In this document: positions 11,111 through 20,558 of the stretch, piece after piece
How positions within the stretch are numbered: position 1 is the first letter of the stretch
How the letters are laid out: the number at the start of each line of letters is the position of its first letter
NCBI GenBank assembly: GCA_029204225.1
Contig: MU831545.1
Location: 62,001 to 126,000 of the forward strand
DNA: 64,000 bases
Source of the DNA: Diphasiastrum complanatum
Taxonomy: Eukaryota > Streptophyta > Lycopodiopsida > Lycopodiales > Lycopodiaceae
Reading direction: 5' to 3'
Notes under the pieces: model-generated
The model's database searches: none
Told to the model about the DNA's origin: nothing
Seen by the model: only the letters and a program-made list of their open reading frames with translations
Position numbers and translations under genes: made by a program

Positions 11111-12872
11111 GAATACCTTCAAAAAGGATAACTTGTGATGCTTCTTGAGAAGCCTTGATCTCGGCCACTTCCAAGATTGAATCTTCATGCAATATGACAT
11201 CTCTATTCACGATCACATTTGAAATAGAGAGTGTAAAGACACTAAAGGCCTCCTTGATGGATGAGTATCCAATCATGATCCATGAGCTTGGATCATCCTT
11301 CCTTCTTGTTTCCAAGGGAATATGTGCAAAGCAAGCACTACCAAGTTCACTAAGGTGATCAACCTTAGGCTTCATCTTGAATAAAACTTCATATGGTGCT
11401 ATTCCTTCAAGAGCTCCAATACTCCTCAAAGCTTTGATCTTCAATGAGAATTTCTTCTCAACATATGCTTTGAATAATAAGGAATAATCATACACCATAA
11501 TACTTGAAGAGAGAAGATATGTGCATCTTGTGTAATCCTCCTCCTTTGAAATATTGGAAATATAAGAAACATCAAGAGAGTTTGCACTCTCACTTGGATC
11601 CAATTTGTAGATGCCTTCAAATCTTGATCCATATGCAAGGATCTCACCATCCTTCTTGATCACACAATTGTCAATATTGAAATTGACATCAAAGCCACTA
11701 TCAAGACGTTGGCCAACACTTAAGATGTTCTTTGTAAGCTTTGGGACAAAAAGAACATTGTTGAGAAAGAGATCTTTAGAAGATGCAAGCTTCAAGGGAA
11801 TAATTTTTACTCCTTCAATATTGCACTCATGCTTACTTGCAAAGTATATGGTCTTCTTGACTCCATCATAAGGCATAATAGATGAAAAAAAGTTCTTGGA
11901 GCCACACATATGTGAAGATGCTCCACTATCAATATACCATGAGTCATCTTTGTTGAAGGTGGAAGAGAAGAAGCTTGATGCCATAAGAGAGCCTTCTCCA
12001 TCACTTGCAATATAGTCTTCTTTCTCATTGGTGATGTTGGCTTGATTGAGTTGATTCTTCTTCTTGAAGCAATTGGTGGCATAATGGCCTTTCTTGCCAC
12101 AATAAAAGCACTTGATCATCTTCTTCTTGAGATTTGAATTAGAAGCATGAGAGGTATCCTCCTCCTCTCCATCTTGGTCTTTAGCTTTGTCATTAGATAA
12201 GTGATGGTGTTGCTTCTTACTCCTCTCTTTGTGCTTGGCAAATAGAACTTTGCCATCATCATGATTGAGTGATAGCTTGTCCATCCTCAAGAGTTTGTAC
12301 TCTTGTCTTGATTCTTAAAAAATAAGCACACTTTGAAGGGCCTCCAAACTTGGTAGATCCTCCTTAATAGCATAGGATTGGACAAGGTTGTCATATTCAT
12401 CTCTCAAGCCATTGAGAATGACTTGGACTAGCTCACTTTGATTGATTGAGTCACCAATACATGCAAGCTCCCTATGAATATCCTTGACTCTCAAAACATA
12501 ATTAGATGCACTCTCATCACTCTTTTGACTACTTTGGAATATTTGATTTCTAAGAGTGAGGAGCCTAGAGGTGTTCTTAGCCTCATAGATGGACTTGAGA
12601 CAATCCCAAGCTTCCTTGGATGTAGAACAATCACCAATCTCCCTCAATATCTCATTAGAGACATTCATCTTAATGTAGTGGAGAGCCATCCTAGCTCTTT
12701 TCTTGTATTTTTGTACTTCTTGAAGGACTTGAGGCTCCTCCTCAATCCCAAGTACAATGTCCATCACATCTTGGAGTATCAAGATGGACTCCATCCTCAA
12801 CTTCCATATTGAATAATTGGAAGTAGACAATCTCTCACTTGGTTGCAACAAGTATGAACTCATTGAAGTCAT
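10683..12872 (-). pseudogene. gag-protease-integrase reading frame of element B, copy 1
   Basis: The start at 12872 gives MTSMSSYLLQPSERLSTSNY, the normal copia gag opening. The frame has the capsid motif LVQVILNGLRDEY, zinc knuckle CFYCGKKGHYATNC (about 12085), protease WYIDSGASSHMCG (about 11930) and a shortened integrase joining YVEKKFSLKIKALRS to APYEVLFKMKPKVDHL (about 11400); the catalytic core between them is missing. A TAA at about 12315 breaks the frame, where copy 2 has TCA. Apart from that stop the frame is open to 10683, beyond recognisable integrase. Confidence 0.9.
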
Positions 12873-13616
12873 GTAAAGTGGAGATAAATAAAAGTGATGA
12901 GAAAAAAATGTTGCTTCTCTCTCACTATAGGATCCAATAATGGTGTGCTACCATCTCCTATGCAAGATCTTGCAACAAACTGTGAGATAATTCTCACTAG
13001 CTATCTCAATCTCTCCAAAACTAGATCTACTTCACATCAAATGATGGAGTATGGGAAAAGTTAGGATCAAACACTCTTAGCACGTGTGAAATACACTAAG
13101 AAACCAAATTTGACTCAAATACAATAATATTGCATGAAACAAAATGGCTAAGATCTCAAAACAGTGCCTAGATCACATATAGATGAGATTGGTAAGCATT
13201 CAGCTGTGATTTTGGATCAAACAAGCAATCTTTTGACCAAACCAAATGTGTCCACCCAGGTCTAGGTGCCCTACCTAACCCTCTTCAAAAGCTTATAACT
13301 TTTGATTGACTCAACCAAATGGAATGAAACTGATTGCATCAGAAACTAGACAAAAATAGCTTCAAAACAAGCTATCTAGCAAGATTTTTGGATCAAACAT
13401 GAAAGAGAACTTCCAGACTGAAATTAGATGTTCCTCACACGTGTCTGAGCACCTGATTCCGTACAGTACCAGGTCAGACCCAATCAATGTCCTTTTGATC
13501 TCTTTTGATCCAAAATTGAACAAGATAGCTAGAAAAATGGGCCTTGACAATTTCTAGCTCAAGATTGATGAATAGTTTTCACTCAAATGGATCAAAATGC
13601 ATGGTAACCTTAGGTA
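12873..13616 (-). other. untranslated leader between primer site and gag of element B
   Basis: About 740 bases lie between the primer site and the gag start, with no long reading frame. The same leader is repeated at 16134-16877 with a few substitutions (for example at about 13132 and 13202). It probably contains packaging and dimerisation signals, but none can be named. Confidence 0.6.
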
Positions 13617-13629
13617 GGCTCTGATACCA
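13617..13629 (-). other. primer-binding site of element B, copy 1
   Basis: Minus strand TGGTATCAGAGCC directly follows the LTR end. It matches the 3' end of initiator tRNA-Met, the usual primer of plant copia elements. Confidence 0.9.
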
Positions 13630-14575
13630 TGTTGAATTTCACACGTGTGGATTGTCCACTACATATACTTGTGATCTCCTAAGGTGTGTAGATGCACCAA
13701 GATCAAGACTAGATTGAGATTCAAGATCTATCTTTGATTCTATGGCAAAAACACACTACTACATGCATTCAGTCACTTCCAACTCTCACTCACACGTGTG
13801 GATTGTCCACTACATGTACTTGTGATCTCCCAAGGTGTGTAGATGCACCAAGATCAAGACTAGATTGAGATTCAAGATCTATCTTTGATTCTATGGCAAA
13901 AACACACTACTACATGCATTCAATCACTTTCAACTCTCACTCACACGTGTGGGAAGTGTTCAAAAAGTATTCTAAGTAAAAACAAGCTGCTCTCCTCGGG
14001 TAGAGAGAGAAAAACCATCATGAGCTCTCGGGTAGAGAGAGAAAGCTAGAAATTCAATGACACTCAAAATCCACTCAATCTCAAAATCAATTAGATCCAA
14101 AAGGAGGAGTACAATGATACTAATAGATTCATGAGCTACCACTATGCTTAACTATGATTGGATCACACTTTGCCACCTCTTAATCCTATTGGACCATTGA
14201 TCCATGCACCTCTAAATTCTATTGGACTATATTCAAGCACACCTCAATTTTCTATTGGACCTCACAAGGTTCCACCTCTAAATCCTATTGGACCTCTTAA
14301 GCTTCATCAAACAAAAGCATGACACTTGTCTACACTCTAATTGGCACAAGTTTGGCTCTATTTTGGCTCAATATTGGCATTACAAGTGGAAATGGATAAT
14401 TTGCCATCTATGCCAAATTTGACCCTATCAACATCCTACACCTAAATGCTTGACTATGAAATTCTATGAGACCCCTATATCAAACATTTTGATTTACTTT
14501 ACAATTCTCCACACGTGGGAACATCCTCCACACATGTGAGATTCACTTACAAAATTCTATCATAAAAAATACCAA
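13630..14575 (-). repeat. LTR 2 of element B, chimeric and with internal duplication
   Basis: It begins like the other LTRs at 13630, but after about 160 bases it restarts at the palindrome CACACGTGTGG, so 151 bp are present twice. It lacks the last 26 bases of the LTR. At accaa (14571-14575) it jumps directly into internal sequence equivalent to 11315. The LTR/coding fusion is therefore a recombination product, not a normal LTR end. Confidence 0.93.
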
Positions 14576-16133
14576 AGGGAATATGTGCAAAGCAAGCACT
14601 ACCAAGTTCACTAAGGTGATCAACCTTAGGCTTCATCTTGAATAAAACTTCATATGGTGCTATTCCTTCAAGAGCTCCAATACTCCTCAAAGCTTTGATC
14701 TTCAATGAGAATTTCTTCTCAACATATGCTTTGAATAATAAGGAATAATCATACACCATAATACTTGAAGAGAGAAGATATGTGCATCTTGTGTAATCCT
14801 CCTCCTTTGAAATATTGGAAATATAAGAAACATCAAGAGAGTTTGCACTCTCACTTGGATCCAATTTGTAGATGCCTTCAAATCTTGATCCATATGCAAG
14901 GATCTCACCATCCTTCTTGATCACACAATTGTCAATATTGAAATTGACATCAAAGCCACTATCAAGACGTTGGCCAACACTTAAGATGTTCTTTGTAAGC
15001 TTTGGGACAAAAAGAACATTGTTGAGAAAGAGATCTTTAGAAGATGCAAGCTTCAAGGGAATAATTTCTACTCCTTCAATATTGCACTCATGCTTACTTG
15101 CAAAGTATATGGTCTTCTTGACTCCATCATAAGGCATAATAGATGAAAAAAAGTTCTTGGAGCCACACATATGTGAAGATGCTCCACTATCAATATACCA
15201 TGAGTCATCCTTGTTGAAGGTGGAAGAGAAGAAGCTTGATGCCATAAGAGAGCCTTCTCCATCACTTGCAATATAGTCTTCTTTCTCATTGGTGATGTTG
15301 GCTTGATTGAGTTGATTCTTCTTCTTGAAGCAATTGGTGGCATAATGGCCTTTCTTGCCACAATAAAAGCACTTGATCATCTTCTTCTTGAGATTTGAAT
15401 TAGAAGCATGAGAGGTATCCTCCTCCTCTCCATCTTGGTCTTTAGCTTTGTCATTAGATAAGTGATGGTGTTGCTTCTTACTCCTCTCTTTGTGCTTGGC
15501 AAATAGAACTTTGCCATCATCATGATTGAGTGATAGCTTGTCCATCCTCAAGAGTTTGTACTCTTGTCTTGATTCTTCAAAAATAAGCACACTTTGAAGG
15601 GCCTCCAAACTTGGTAGATCCTCCTTAATAGCATAGGATTGGACAAGGTTGTCATATTCATCTCTCAAGCCATTGAGAATGACTTGGACTAGCTCACTTT
15701 GATTGATTGAGTCACCAATACATGCAAGCTCCCTATGAATATCCTTGACTCTCAAAACATAATTAGATGCACTCTCATCACTCTTTTGACTACTTTGGAA
15801 TATTTGATTTCTAAGAGTGAGGAGCCTAGAGGTGTTCTTAGCCTCATAGATGGACTTGAGACAATCCCAAGCTTCCTTGGATGTAGAACAATCACCAATC
15901 TCCCTCAATATCTCATTAGAGACATTCATCTTAATGTAGTGGAGAGCCATCCTAGCTCTTTTCTTGTATTTTTGTACTTCTTGAAGGACTTGAGGCTCCT
16001 CCTCAATCCCAAGTACAATGTCCATCACATCTTGGAGTATCAAGATGGACTCCATCCTCAACTTCCATATTGAATAATTGGAAGTAGACAATCTCTCACT
16101 TGGTTGCAACAAGTATGAACTCATTGAAGTCAT
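14547..16133 (-). CDS. gag-protease-integrase fragment of element B, copy 2, open
   Basis: This is an uninterrupted frame of 528 codons, with the same start as copy 1 (16133). It has capsid, zinc knuckle CFYCGKKGHYATNC, protease WYIDSGASSHMCG and the shortened integrase. The stop of copy 1 is absent here. It reads through the junction and ends a few codons inside LTR 2 (…HIPFGIFYDRIL), so its C-terminus is artificial. Gag and protease could still be made from it. Copies differ at the protein level by, for example, Lys to Glu in GV(K/E)IIP. Confidence 0.85.
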   Translation of the reverse strand: MTSMSSYLLQPSERLSTSNYSIWKLRMESILILQDVMDIVLGIEEEPQVLQEVQKYKKRARMALHYIKMNVSNEILREIGDCSTSKEAWDCLKSIYEAKNTSRLLTLRNQIFQSSQKSDESASNYVLRVKDIHRELACIGDSINQSELVQVILNGLRDEYDNLVQSYAIKEDLPSLEALQSVLIFEESRQEYKLLRMDKLSLNHDDGKVLFAKHKERSKKQHHHLSNDKAKDQDGEEEDTSHASNSNLKKKMIKCFYCGKKGHYATNCFKKKNQLNQANITNEKEDYIASDGEGSLMASSFFSSTFNKDDSWYIDSGASSHMCGSKNFFSSIMPYDGVKKTIYFASKHECNIEGVEIIPLKLASSKDLFLNNVLFVPKLTKNILSVGQRLDSGFDVNFNIDNCVIKKDGEILAYGSRFEGIYKLDPSESANSLDVSYISNISKEEDYTRCTYLLSSSIMVYDYSLLFKAYVEKKFSLKIKALRSIGALEGIAPYEVLFKMKPKVDHLSELGSACFAHIPFGIFYDRIL

Positions 16134-16877
16134 GTAAAGTGGAGATAAATAAAAGTGATGAGAAAAAAATGTTGCTTCTCTCTCACTATAGGATCCAATA
16201 ATGGTGTGCTACCATCTCCTATGCAAGATCTTGCAACAAACTGTGAGATAATTCTCACTAGCTATCTCAATCTCTCCAAAACTAGATCTACTTCACATCA
16301 AATGATGGAGTATGGGAAAAGTTAGGATCAAACACTCTTAGCACGTGTGAAATACACTAAGAAACCAAATTTGACTCAAATACAATAATATTTCATGAAA
16401 CAAAATGGCTAAGATCTCAAAACAGTGCCTAGATCACATATAGATGAGATTGGTAAGCATTCAACTGTGATTTTGGATCAAACAAGCAATCTTTTGACCA
16501 AACCAAATGTGTCCACCCAGGTCTAGGTGCCCTACCTAACCCTCTTCAAAAGCTTATAACTTTTGATTGACTCAACCAAATGGAATGAAACTGATTGCAT
16601 CAGAAACTAGACAAAAATAGCTTCAAAACAAGCTATCTAGCAAGATTTTTGGATCAAACATGAAAGAGAACTTCCAGACTGAAATTAGATGTTCCTCACA
16701 CGTGTCTGAGCACCTGATTCCGTACAGTACCAGGTCAGACCCAATCAATGTCCTTTTGATCTCTTTTGATCCAAAATTGAACAAGATAACTAGAAAAATG
16801 GGCCTTGACAATTTCTAGCTCAAGATTGATGAATAGTTTTCACTCAAATGGATCAAAATGCATGGTAGCCTTAGGTA

Positions 16878-16890
16878 GGCTCTGATACCA
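16878..16890 (-). other. primer-binding site of element B, copy 2
   Basis: Minus strand TGGTATCAGAGCC is adjacent to LTR 3, identical to the copy 1 site. This is the 5' primer site of the array as a whole. Confidence 0.9.
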
Positions 16891-17710
16891 TGTTGAATTT
16901 CGCACGTGTGGATTGTCCACTACATGTACTTGTGATCTCCTAAGGTGTGTAGATGCACCAAGATCAAGACTAGATTGAGATTCAAGATCTATCTTTGATT
17001 CTATGGCAAAAACACACTACTACATGCATTCAATCACTTCCAACTCTCACTCACACGTGTGGGAAGTGTTCAAAAAGTATTCTAAGTAAAAACAAGCTGC
17101 TCTCCTCGGGTAGAGAGAGAAAAACCATCATGAGCTCTCGGGTAGAGAGAGAAAGCTAGAAATTCAATGACACTCAAAATCCACTCAATCTCAAAATCAA
17201 TTAGATCCAAAAGGAGGAGTACAATGATACTAATAGATTCATGAGCTACCACTATGCTTAACTATGATTGGATCACACTTTGCCACCTCTTAATCCTATT
17301 GGACCATTGATCCATGCACCTCTAAATTCTATTGGACTATATTCAAGCACACCTCAATTTTCTATTGGACCTCACAAGGTTCCACCTCTAAATCCTATTG
17401 GACCTCTTAAGCTTCATCAAACAAAAGCATGACACTTGTCTACACTCTAATTGGCACAAGTTTGGCTCTATTTTGGCTCAATATTGGCATTACAAGTGGA
17501 AATGGATAATTTGCCATCTATGCCAAATTTGACCCTATCAACATCCTACACCTAAATGCTTGACTATGAAATTCTATGAGACCCCTATATCAAACATTTT
17601 GATTTACTTTACAATTCTCCACACGTGGGAACATCGTCCACACATGTGAGATTCACTTACAAACTTCTATCATAAAAAATACCAAGCTAGATTTTTGCCA
17701 ATTTCTCACA
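16891..17710 (-). repeat. LTR 3 of element B (5' LTR of the array)
   Basis: It is 820 bp, TGTGAGAAATTGG (at 17710) to ...CAACA (at 16891), and nearly identical to LTR 1. One visible change turns the first palindrome into CGCACGTGTG. The five bases after 17710 (cccaa) duplicate 9349-9353. Confidence 0.93.
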
Positions 17711-18943
17711 CCCAATTCGTATACTCAATGAATTTTCAAAGCTTCAGATTTGGTACAAATAAAGTATACTATAGCGAACTTGCTGAAGTCATCAATAAAC
17801 GTAATGAAGTACTTTGCATCACCCAACGACGATACTTTGAATGGTCCACAAATATCTGAATGCACAATATCAAGTACCTTAGTTGCTTTATAAACATCCT
17901 TATTGAAAGGTGTTCTAGTCATTTTGCCTTTAAGACAAGATTCACATGTAGTTCAAATATCTCTAGTTTTGATTTCGACTCTTTGAATTCTCTGACTTTT
18001 ATTGGCTTGGTACAAGGATTCCATGTTCATGTGACATAGTCTCTTGTGCCACAGTACATCTGTTGAATCCTGAGTTTGATTGACTTGTTCGATTTGAATT
18101 TGAATGTTCAGGTGATATAATTTCCTTCTTTGTTGCCTTTAGCAACCAGGTTATCAGAATCTTCCTCGAACAGTTTACAAGAGTTCTTCATGAAGGTTAC
18201 TGACATATCTCTATCGACTATCTTTGCAATGGATAGAAGATCTTTATCAAGAGTAGGGACATAGAGAACTTCCTCCAGTAGGCTTGTGTCCCTGATTTGT
18301 GTCTAGCCATAATACACCAGTTCCATCAAACCACGTGTTTAGAATCGTCTCCAAGTATAATGAATCTCAAATAATTCGTCCTCTTGTACTCAGACAAAAT
18401 TTGTTTTGAGGAAACAAAATGTGAGGTGGCTCCTGAATCAAATACTACTTCTCAAAATTGAATTAGATGAACATCATAGATCAGTACTCACATAAGTTGC
18501 TGAATTCCTTGTTGCCTTGTCTTCTGCTGCTCTGGAGCATTCTGCTTTGTCTTCAACATAGTTTGAGTCTGAAGGTTTGTTTCAATTATGCTCCTTTTTG
18601 TTTCTGGACTTTTGATAACAGTCTATTGCTGCATGACCCCATTTATGACAATGAATGCATTCAATCTTTGGATTTAGCCAACACTTTTCTTCTGTGTGAC
18701 CTGATCTTCTACATCTATTGCAGATTTCCTTATCACCAGAATTCTTCTGTTGTTTAGACTCATTCTTCTTAGACGACTCCCTCTTAAACTTAGCATTTTT
18801 AAAAGATTTATTTTTCTGAGTAAATAGAGCATTTTCTGAATCACCATTGTTGTCATAGCGTTCACGAGCTTCTACTTCCTCCTTAACTCCGTCTATTGCC
18901 TTTTGAAGTGTCATTGTCACAACTTTTGTCAATAAGGTTCAAG
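17711..18943 (-). pseudogene. gag, protease and integrase N-part of element C
   Basis: From 18943 leftward: gag capsid end (LLTKVVTMTLQKAIDGVKEE), two zinc knuckles CNRCRRSGHTEEKC and CIHCHKWGHAAIDC (18610-18720), protease VVFDSGATSHFVSS (about 18445), then CLKGKMTRTPF and integrase IVHSDICGPF, FITFIDDFSKFAIVYF. It stops in KSEALKIH at the insertion point of B. Two knuckles instead of one separate C from the A/B lineage. Stops and frameshifts are frequent between 17925 and 18430. Confidence 0.88.
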
Positions 18944-19201
18944 TGTTAGAAATCAAAGATAAACTTATTACACTTCCTAGTTACTATTTACGATGTACTT
19001 TATTACTAGCTATAACTAGCCATAGGCTAGTCTACTAGTCTACTCCTAGGTTCTCTCTCTCTATCAAGGTTTAGGGTTGATATGTACATTTTTTACATTC
19101 AGTATGTGTCAGAGTGATAGAGTGATATTGCGTGTTCTTCTTTCGTCTCCCTACTTGGTGATTGCTTATGGTGAATGCTTGATGTTGCATGATTGTTTAC
19201 A
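18944..19201 (+). repeat. 5' LTR of element E
   Basis: It begins TGTTAGAAATC and ends TTGTTTACA, 258 bp, short for copia. It is directly followed by a tRNA-Met primer site, which fixes the right end. It contains ctagt-rich palindromic stretches (19005-19050) and a CT run. Confidence 0.85.
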
Positions 19202-19213
19202 TGGTATCAGAGC
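19202..19213 (+). other. primer-binding site of element E
   Basis: TGGTATCAGAGC, complementary to initiator tRNA-Met, starts directly at the LTR end. Confidence 0.88.
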
Positions 19214-19747
19214 TACGATAGTCATGCGTGTCTGATTAGTGGATACAACTTGTCACAGGCTCCGCAAGGAAGTGAGAAAGTCCTTCACAGGAGGTGAAAG
19301 CTTGGAGAGACAAAAACGGCTGGAAGAACTCCTTCTTGATGTATTTTGCAGGTTTTGGAGCTCACAGTTATTAGTGGGGAACAAAGACACAGTCCCGCAG
19401 GCATCAAAAAGGCCTGGACAGCATCAGACAGATTGAAAATCTGTTGAGTGGGAGAAGTTTTATAATATATTTTTTTTAGTCTTTGTGAAAAGTGTCATTT
19501 GTCAGAGAGTTGTGCCAAAAAATATCTCATTTGTTTGTTTGGGATACTGCAAATCACACCAAAGAGTGTCTAGTACTATCATTTAGAGCTTTGAGGCTTC
19601 ATACCTTTCATGTTACTGATATCTGTCTGTTTGAACGATCACTCGTTTCAAAATCTAAGCAAAGAAGAAGCGGCGTAGCCGCCGCGCCGAAATAGGGAAT
19701 CTGAAATATTCCCTCTGAAAGTTCCTATATTCTCTCTTTTTTCTGTA

Positions 19748-19987
19748 CCAATATCGGATCCAAGCGTGCTAGCTGAAGAGAAACCCGAGAAGTCATACAT
19801 CTGCGCTCCAGTCCGATATTGTCCTTACCGATATCGGATCCAAGCGCACAAGCTAAAAAAAAATTCGAGCAGTTGTACATCCGCGCTCCAGTCCGATATC
19901 GCATGCTCCAATATTGGATCCACGTGCACAAGTTAAAGAGGATCCTGAGCAACCATACTTCCGTGCTCCATTTCGATATCAGGTGTA
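19748..19987 (+). repeat. three 80-bp tandem repeats with inverted ends in leader of E
   Basis: The units start at 19748, 19828 and 19908 (period 80). Each opens with (c/a)ATATCGGATCC or the like, has a middle with gcacaagct, and closes with CTCCAGTCCGATAT. The end of each unit is the inverted complement of its beginning, so each could fold into a hairpin in RNA. They sit between the primer site and the gag ATG (20053). Confidence 0.85.
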
Positions 19988-20052
19988 TAACCAAAAATAT
20001 ATATAGTTCTGTAGTGTGATAAATTACTTGATCCGGACACATCTGTTCAGTA

Positions 20053-20190
20053 ATGGCAACTCTAAGCGAGAGTGTCCTCAATGAGTCAAGCAAATTGGAA
20101 GGAGCCAGCAACTATGCAGTTTGGAAATTCAAACTGAAAAACATTTTGATGGAAAATGAGCTATGGGAGATCGTGACAAATGAAGAGACA
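20053..20190 (+). pseudogene. gag N-terminus of element E
   Basis: It begins MATLSESVLNESSKLEGASN and continues NYAVWKFKLKNILMENELW, the standard copia gag opening (LxGxNYxxWKxK). Homology ends after VTNEET, and the rest of the frame is unrelated. Confidence 0.82.
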
Positions 20191-20195
20191 AGGCT

Positions 20196-20558
20196 TCGGG
20201 TTTTTTTCGGGTTTTTTGCGGTTTTGATACACATCTGATTCATTAATGATTTTTATCCAATTTGGACTATACACCTAGACTGTCCCTTTTCATACAACAG
20301 CAGTACAACAAAGTACTCCACACGTGTGAATGCTAGATCAACAAGAAAATCAGCATTTTACACATAGAAACTCAAGATATCATGAAAAAATCACAAGAGA
20401 TGGACATAGAATCAACAAAGATGAATTCTCCACATCATAAGAGAATAGAATGCTCAATACATGATGTGTTCTCCATGCAGGTACAACTATTTATAGCAGC
20501 CATAATGTCATTTGGCCACTTTCTCTAAGTATGCCCTAAAATGGCAACTTCTAGGTAC
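20196..20558 (-). other. possible LTR fragment, origin unclear
   Basis: No gene is seen. The minus strand has a TATA-like CTATAAATAG near 20490 and a CACACGTGTG palindrome near 20320, as in LTRs of this window. It does not match the LTR at 21976, so it is not the partner of element F. The left boundary has a run of T/G-rich repeats (cgggtttttt twice, about 20197-20218). Confidence 0.4.

Larger units (their letters stand above)
9354..17710 (-). mobile_element. tandem three-LTR copia element B, non-autonomous, nested in C
   Basis: The structure is LTR (9354-10173), internal (10174-13629), chimeric LTR (13630-14575), partial internal (14576-16890), LTR (16891-17710). The outer ends are flanked by the same five bases, cccaa, at 9349-9353 and 17711-17715, so the array behaves as one insertion. 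The two internal copies align without any indel (constant offset of 3261 bases from 11315-13629 to 14576-16890) and differ only by scattered substitutions. The coding region has gag, protease and a shortened integrase but no RT or RNase H motif, so movement would need enzymes from another copia. Two primer sites (minus TGGTATCAGAGCC) and one purine tract (10174-10188) are present. Confidence 0.93.
4855..18943 (-). mobile_element. Ty1/copia retrotransposon C, interrupted by two insertions
   Basis: Read on the minus strand from 18943 leftward the order is gag with two zinc knuckles, protease, integrase N-part, [element B 9354-17710], integrase C-part, RT, [insertion about 6657-7815], RT end and RNase H, then the 3' LTR. 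Its 5' end is removed because element E begins at 18944 inside the gag frame. The integrase frame can be followed from one side of B to the other with only the 5-bp duplication cccaa added, which proves the nesting. Frameshifts and stops are scattered throughout, so C is older than B. Confidence 0.9.
18944..20195 (+). mobile_element. copia element E, 5' part only, inserted in gag of C
   Basis: A complete 5' LTR (18944-19201), primer site, long leader with three 80-bp repeats and the first 46 or so codons of gag are present. Gag stops matching at about 20190, where the sequence changes to T/G-rich DNA. No 3' LTR is seen, so E is truncated or cut by later rearrangement. It interrupts the gag frame of C. 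Confidence 0.82.

Noticed and set aside
11155-12812. Plus-strand frames opposite gag of element B
   Set aside because: They are shadows of the minus-strand gag-protease frame and recur identically in the duplicate.
13630-14575. Middle LTR of B as a separate solo LTR insertion
   Set aside because: It has no target duplication, continues directly into internal sequence, and the array has only one outer duplication.
19748-19987. CRISPR-like regular repeats
   Set aside because: There are no unique spacers of constant size between conserved repeats; the whole 80-bp unit is repeated, in a plant copia leader.
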